Below, in pieces: positions 49,501 to 50,516 of a DNA stretch of 50,516 bases (the stretch's first letter is position 1; the number at the start of each line of letters is the position of its first letter). Below the pieces are notes generated by a model. That model did not search any database, had not been told where the DNA came from, and saw nothing but the letters and a program-made list of their open reading frames with translations. Source of the DNA: Anaerolinea sp. Its GTDB lineage: Bacteria; Chloroflexota; Anaerolineae; Anaerolineales; Anaerolineaceae. Location: positions 1-50,516 of the forward strand of contig PNON01000011.1 in the NCBI GenBank assembly GCA_013824865.1. Direction: 5' to 3'. A program made the position numbers and the translations under genes.

Positions 49501-50508
49501 ACCCCAGTAGTTATTCTGGGCATTTACATATTGGATTCCGTTTGAATCGACACTATTTTGTAGAGCAAACAGGGAATTATTGTAGAAATGGTTGTAGTGG
49601 ACTTCAGTGCCTGGGTTACCTGTCCCGCCAGCCACCATGATGCCAATGCCATTATCATGAATGGTGTTGTTGGTAATGGTGACATCATCATTTCCGGAGA
49701 AAACATTCACGTAGATACCCACGTCAAAGTTCTGGATGATGAAGCCTGTGATTGTGATTCCTTCTGCATTGATGGTTATACCCGTTCCGGTGCCAGTACC
49801 ATTAATTATCACTGCATTGGCTGGATTGGGATCCGCGCCAGCCTGGGTCGTATTCCCGGGCATACCGAAAAGGGTAAGCCCATCAAGAGCTACGTTGATG
49901 GTCACCGCTTCATTGTAGGTGCCGGGTAGCACATACACAGTCAAGCCATCCGTATTGATGGCAGGGTTAGCCACTAGGTAATTAAGGGTGGCTTGTATTG
50001 GTGTGGAAGAAGTCGTACAGACTTCCGGACCGGGTACATTGTCCGTATATTGCGCTGTACATCCACCAAGTGGCATAAAGTAGTAGGTTGTGCCGGCATA
50101 GGTGAAATATGGATCAGCGTTGGCGATGATCTCCGCCGCTTCAGTGGAGCATAGTGGAATGGCTTCTCCATTCTCATCCATCAGCACGGTGCCGGTATCC
50201 GCCAGCAACTCAACCGTCTCCACCAGATCGACAGTTACTTCTTCTGCTGGTGCTTCAACCACCGGTTCAGGGGCCACCTCTTCTGGCAGCGCCACCTCTT
50301 CCGGCAGAGTCACATCGACAGAAGCCTCCTCCGTCGGTTCTGCTGCCGGTTCGGTGGGTTCCTCCACCACAACCGTTGTGGGTTCTGTTACCTCTGGCGG
50401 CAGTTCATCCTGCGCACGCACCACAGTGGCCGGCGAAACCAGGGAGAACATGAACACCAGGATAAAACAGAACCGGAATAAATTGAGTACTTTGAGTTTG
50501 CTTTCCAT
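46558..50508 (-). CDS. Large secreted protein: beta-helix, Cys/Asp repeats, RCC1 domain
   Basis: The 1316-residue protein has a signal peptide (1-32, cleavage after VRA), a Pro/Glu-rich stalk (about 34-95) and a parallel beta-helix (about 175-350, with INTDGLTVYVLPGTYNEAV and ITNNTIHDNGIGI). Sixteen 33-residue repeats and a seventeenth thrombospondin type 3-like unit follow (about 406-973). RCC1-like blades occupy about 985-1316 (HSCMTTAEGMVICWGLNSAG and CALKNDGSVWCWGDNGSGQ). The repeats carry DxDxDG calcium-type loops and five Cys, so probably are a calcium- and disulfide-stiffened stalk. No sorting motif is seen at the C-terminus. It may be an extracellular adhesin or surface protein; partner unknown. 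Confidence 0.85.
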   Translation of the reverse strand: MESKLKVLNLFRFCFILVFMFSLVSPATVVRAQDELPPEVTEPTTVVVEEPTEPAAEPTEEASVDVTLPEEVALPEEVAPEPVVEAPAEEVTVDLVETVELLADTGTVLMDENGEAIPLCSTEAAEIIANADPYFTYAGTTYYFMPLGGCTAQYTDNVPGPEVCTTSSTPIQATLNYLVANPAINTDGLTVYVLPGTYNEAVTINVALDGLTLFGMPGNTTQAGADPNPANAVIINGTGTGTGITINAEGITITGFIIQNFDVGIYVNVFSGNDDVTITNNTIHDNGIGIMVAGGTGNPGTEVHYNHFYNNSLFALQNSVDSNGIQYVNAQNNYWGCPEGPIVKYLDGSTWKYRWWVQPQDLVDPALYPDCEILNGWNPDWNIGEPGGAEYKPFKIRLDPILIVPECLDTDSDGTCDEFDGCPTDPYKTDPGICGCGVADTNTDGDAKADCEETCDTDPLKFEPGVCGCGVADTDSDSDGTADCLDKCPDDPAKTDPGICGCGVADTNTDGDAKADCEETCDTDPLKFEPGVCGCGVADTDGDGDGVADCNDGCPLDANKLEPGICGCGVSDVDTDQDGTADCNDGCPLDANKLAPGICGCGVSDVDTDQDGTADCNDGCPLDDNKLAPGICGCGVSDVDTDQDGTADCNDGCPLDANKLAPGICGCGVSDVDTDQDGTADCNDGCPLDANKLVPGICGCGIADTDTDGDGVADCNDNCPLDANKVAPGTCGCGVADVDTDLDGTPDCNDLCDDDPNKVAPGTCGCGVADTDTDLDGTPDCNDLCDDDPNKVAPGTCGCGVSDVDTDQDGTADCNDGCPLDANKLAPGTCGCGVSDVDTDQDGTADCNDGCPLDANKLAPGICGCGVSDVDTDQDGTADCNDGCPLDANKLAPGTCGCGVSDVDTDQDGTADCNDGCPLDANKVAPGTCGCGVADTDVDQDGVMGCVDNCPVTFNPAQTDTDVDGIGDACDGDDEPPLAVGGIIPVTGGTLIGSGVGHSCMTTAEGMVICWGLNSAGQLGDGSYADSDVPVFVSELDSVFRLAIGANHNCALKNDGSVWCWGDNGSGQLGDGTNANSNIPVQVMDLPGLATDITAGENFTCANMEDGSIWCWGENGAGQLNDGTTENQSKPVKSEFETLPAQISGGMDHLVAESGGVVSLWTGKKGVGIEGLTDVLNISGNRFAAGGCAAGLNGKVFCWGEDGKPVEVADVADAIAVGAGQEHSCDVDSGQLVSCWGKNPNGELGDGTNEDSTGAKAVVELGPITALGVGAHHTCVMMPDGNAMCWGDNTWGQLGNDTNTDSNKPVLVILPKRPIE
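47590..49290 (-). repeat. 99-bp tandem repeat array coding for 33-residue Cys/Asp units
   Basis: Sixteen units of 99 bp, of which several neighbours (about 47750-48110 and 48430-48830) are nearly identical, plus a final diverged unit. The consensus reads VDTDQDGTADCNDGCPLDAN then KLAPGICGCGVSD. Near-identity at DNA level points to recent duplication or gene conversion. Confidence 0.9.
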
Positions 50509-50516
50509 CTGATCCA

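Overview
The window is the right-hand part of a bacterial chromosome interrupted by an apparently complete, siphovirus-like prophage (about 62-37878, 37.8 kb), followed by about 12.6 kb of ordinary host genes. The host looks like an environmental bacterium, possibly of the Chloroflexota/Anaerolineae. That guess rests only on gene style (PPK2, a Kv-beta-type aldo/keto reductase, tandem membrane-anchored DsbA-like domains, a secreted beta-helix/Cys-Asp repeat/RCC1 protein, many short palindromic repeats). No phylogenetic marker was tested.

Prophage, left end: the window opens one base inside a tRNA-Glu(CTC) gene. Its last 11 bases plus 2 (62-74, CCCTGGGGGCACT) recur exactly at 37866-37878. Joining the two inner flanks rebuilds a 51-bp attP with perfect 11-bp inverted arms (37844-37854 and 80-90), the usual architecture of a large serine integrase site. 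Such an integrase gene lies next to the site (1617 leftwards), and its reading frame runs through the att core, so its C-terminus differs between phage and prophage forms. Leftward from a lambda-like switch (4187-4301) lie a XRE repressor that is probably leaderless, a membrane-anchored coiled-coil protein, a DNA methyltransferase fused to a probable nuclease, and the integrase.

Prophage, rightward: a small ribbon-helix-helix (Cro-like) gene behind a consensus promoter, a tyrosine recombinase, small early genes, a primase/ATPase (7111-9924), an AT-rich region with 14 copies of GTGTACTT/AAGTACAC (9930-10514, candidate origin or partition site), a PolX-like nucleotidyltransferase and a cassette of small overlapping genes (11900-14434). 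After hairpins at 14437-14548 come three small membrane proteins (14617-15503, candidate holin set), terminase small and large subunits, portal, Mu F-like head protein, HK97 gp10-like protein, a protease-capsid fusion, beta-helix protein, connector genes, tail tube, chaperones with a -1 frameshift site (CCCAAAC, 27660-27666), tape measure, Dit/Tal-like baseplate proteins, fibre proteins, a GH25 lysin, a metallophosphoesterase, a winged-helix protein and a DUF4406-like protein. A terminator closes the phage before attR.

The most unusual signal is a set of short palindromic repeat families scattered through the prophage. Several sit inside essential structural genes, and every coding copy of a family is read in the same frame (GGHTGPPL, NNPxDVFGEGA, PSTxSGD). 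One pair forms the linker that fuses prohead protease to major capsid protein, while an internal Shine-Dalgarno and ATG for the capsid are kept.

Host part (37879-50516): aldo/keto reductase (+), then a leftward group of histidine phosphatase, rarA, a REC-CpaE/ParA-like protein, a PAS protein with an Hpt-like end lacking its histidine, and PPK2. These are followed by a tandem-palindrome intergenic region, a double DsbA-like protein (+), and a 1316-residue secreted protein (-) with sixteen 33-residue Cys/Asp repeats.
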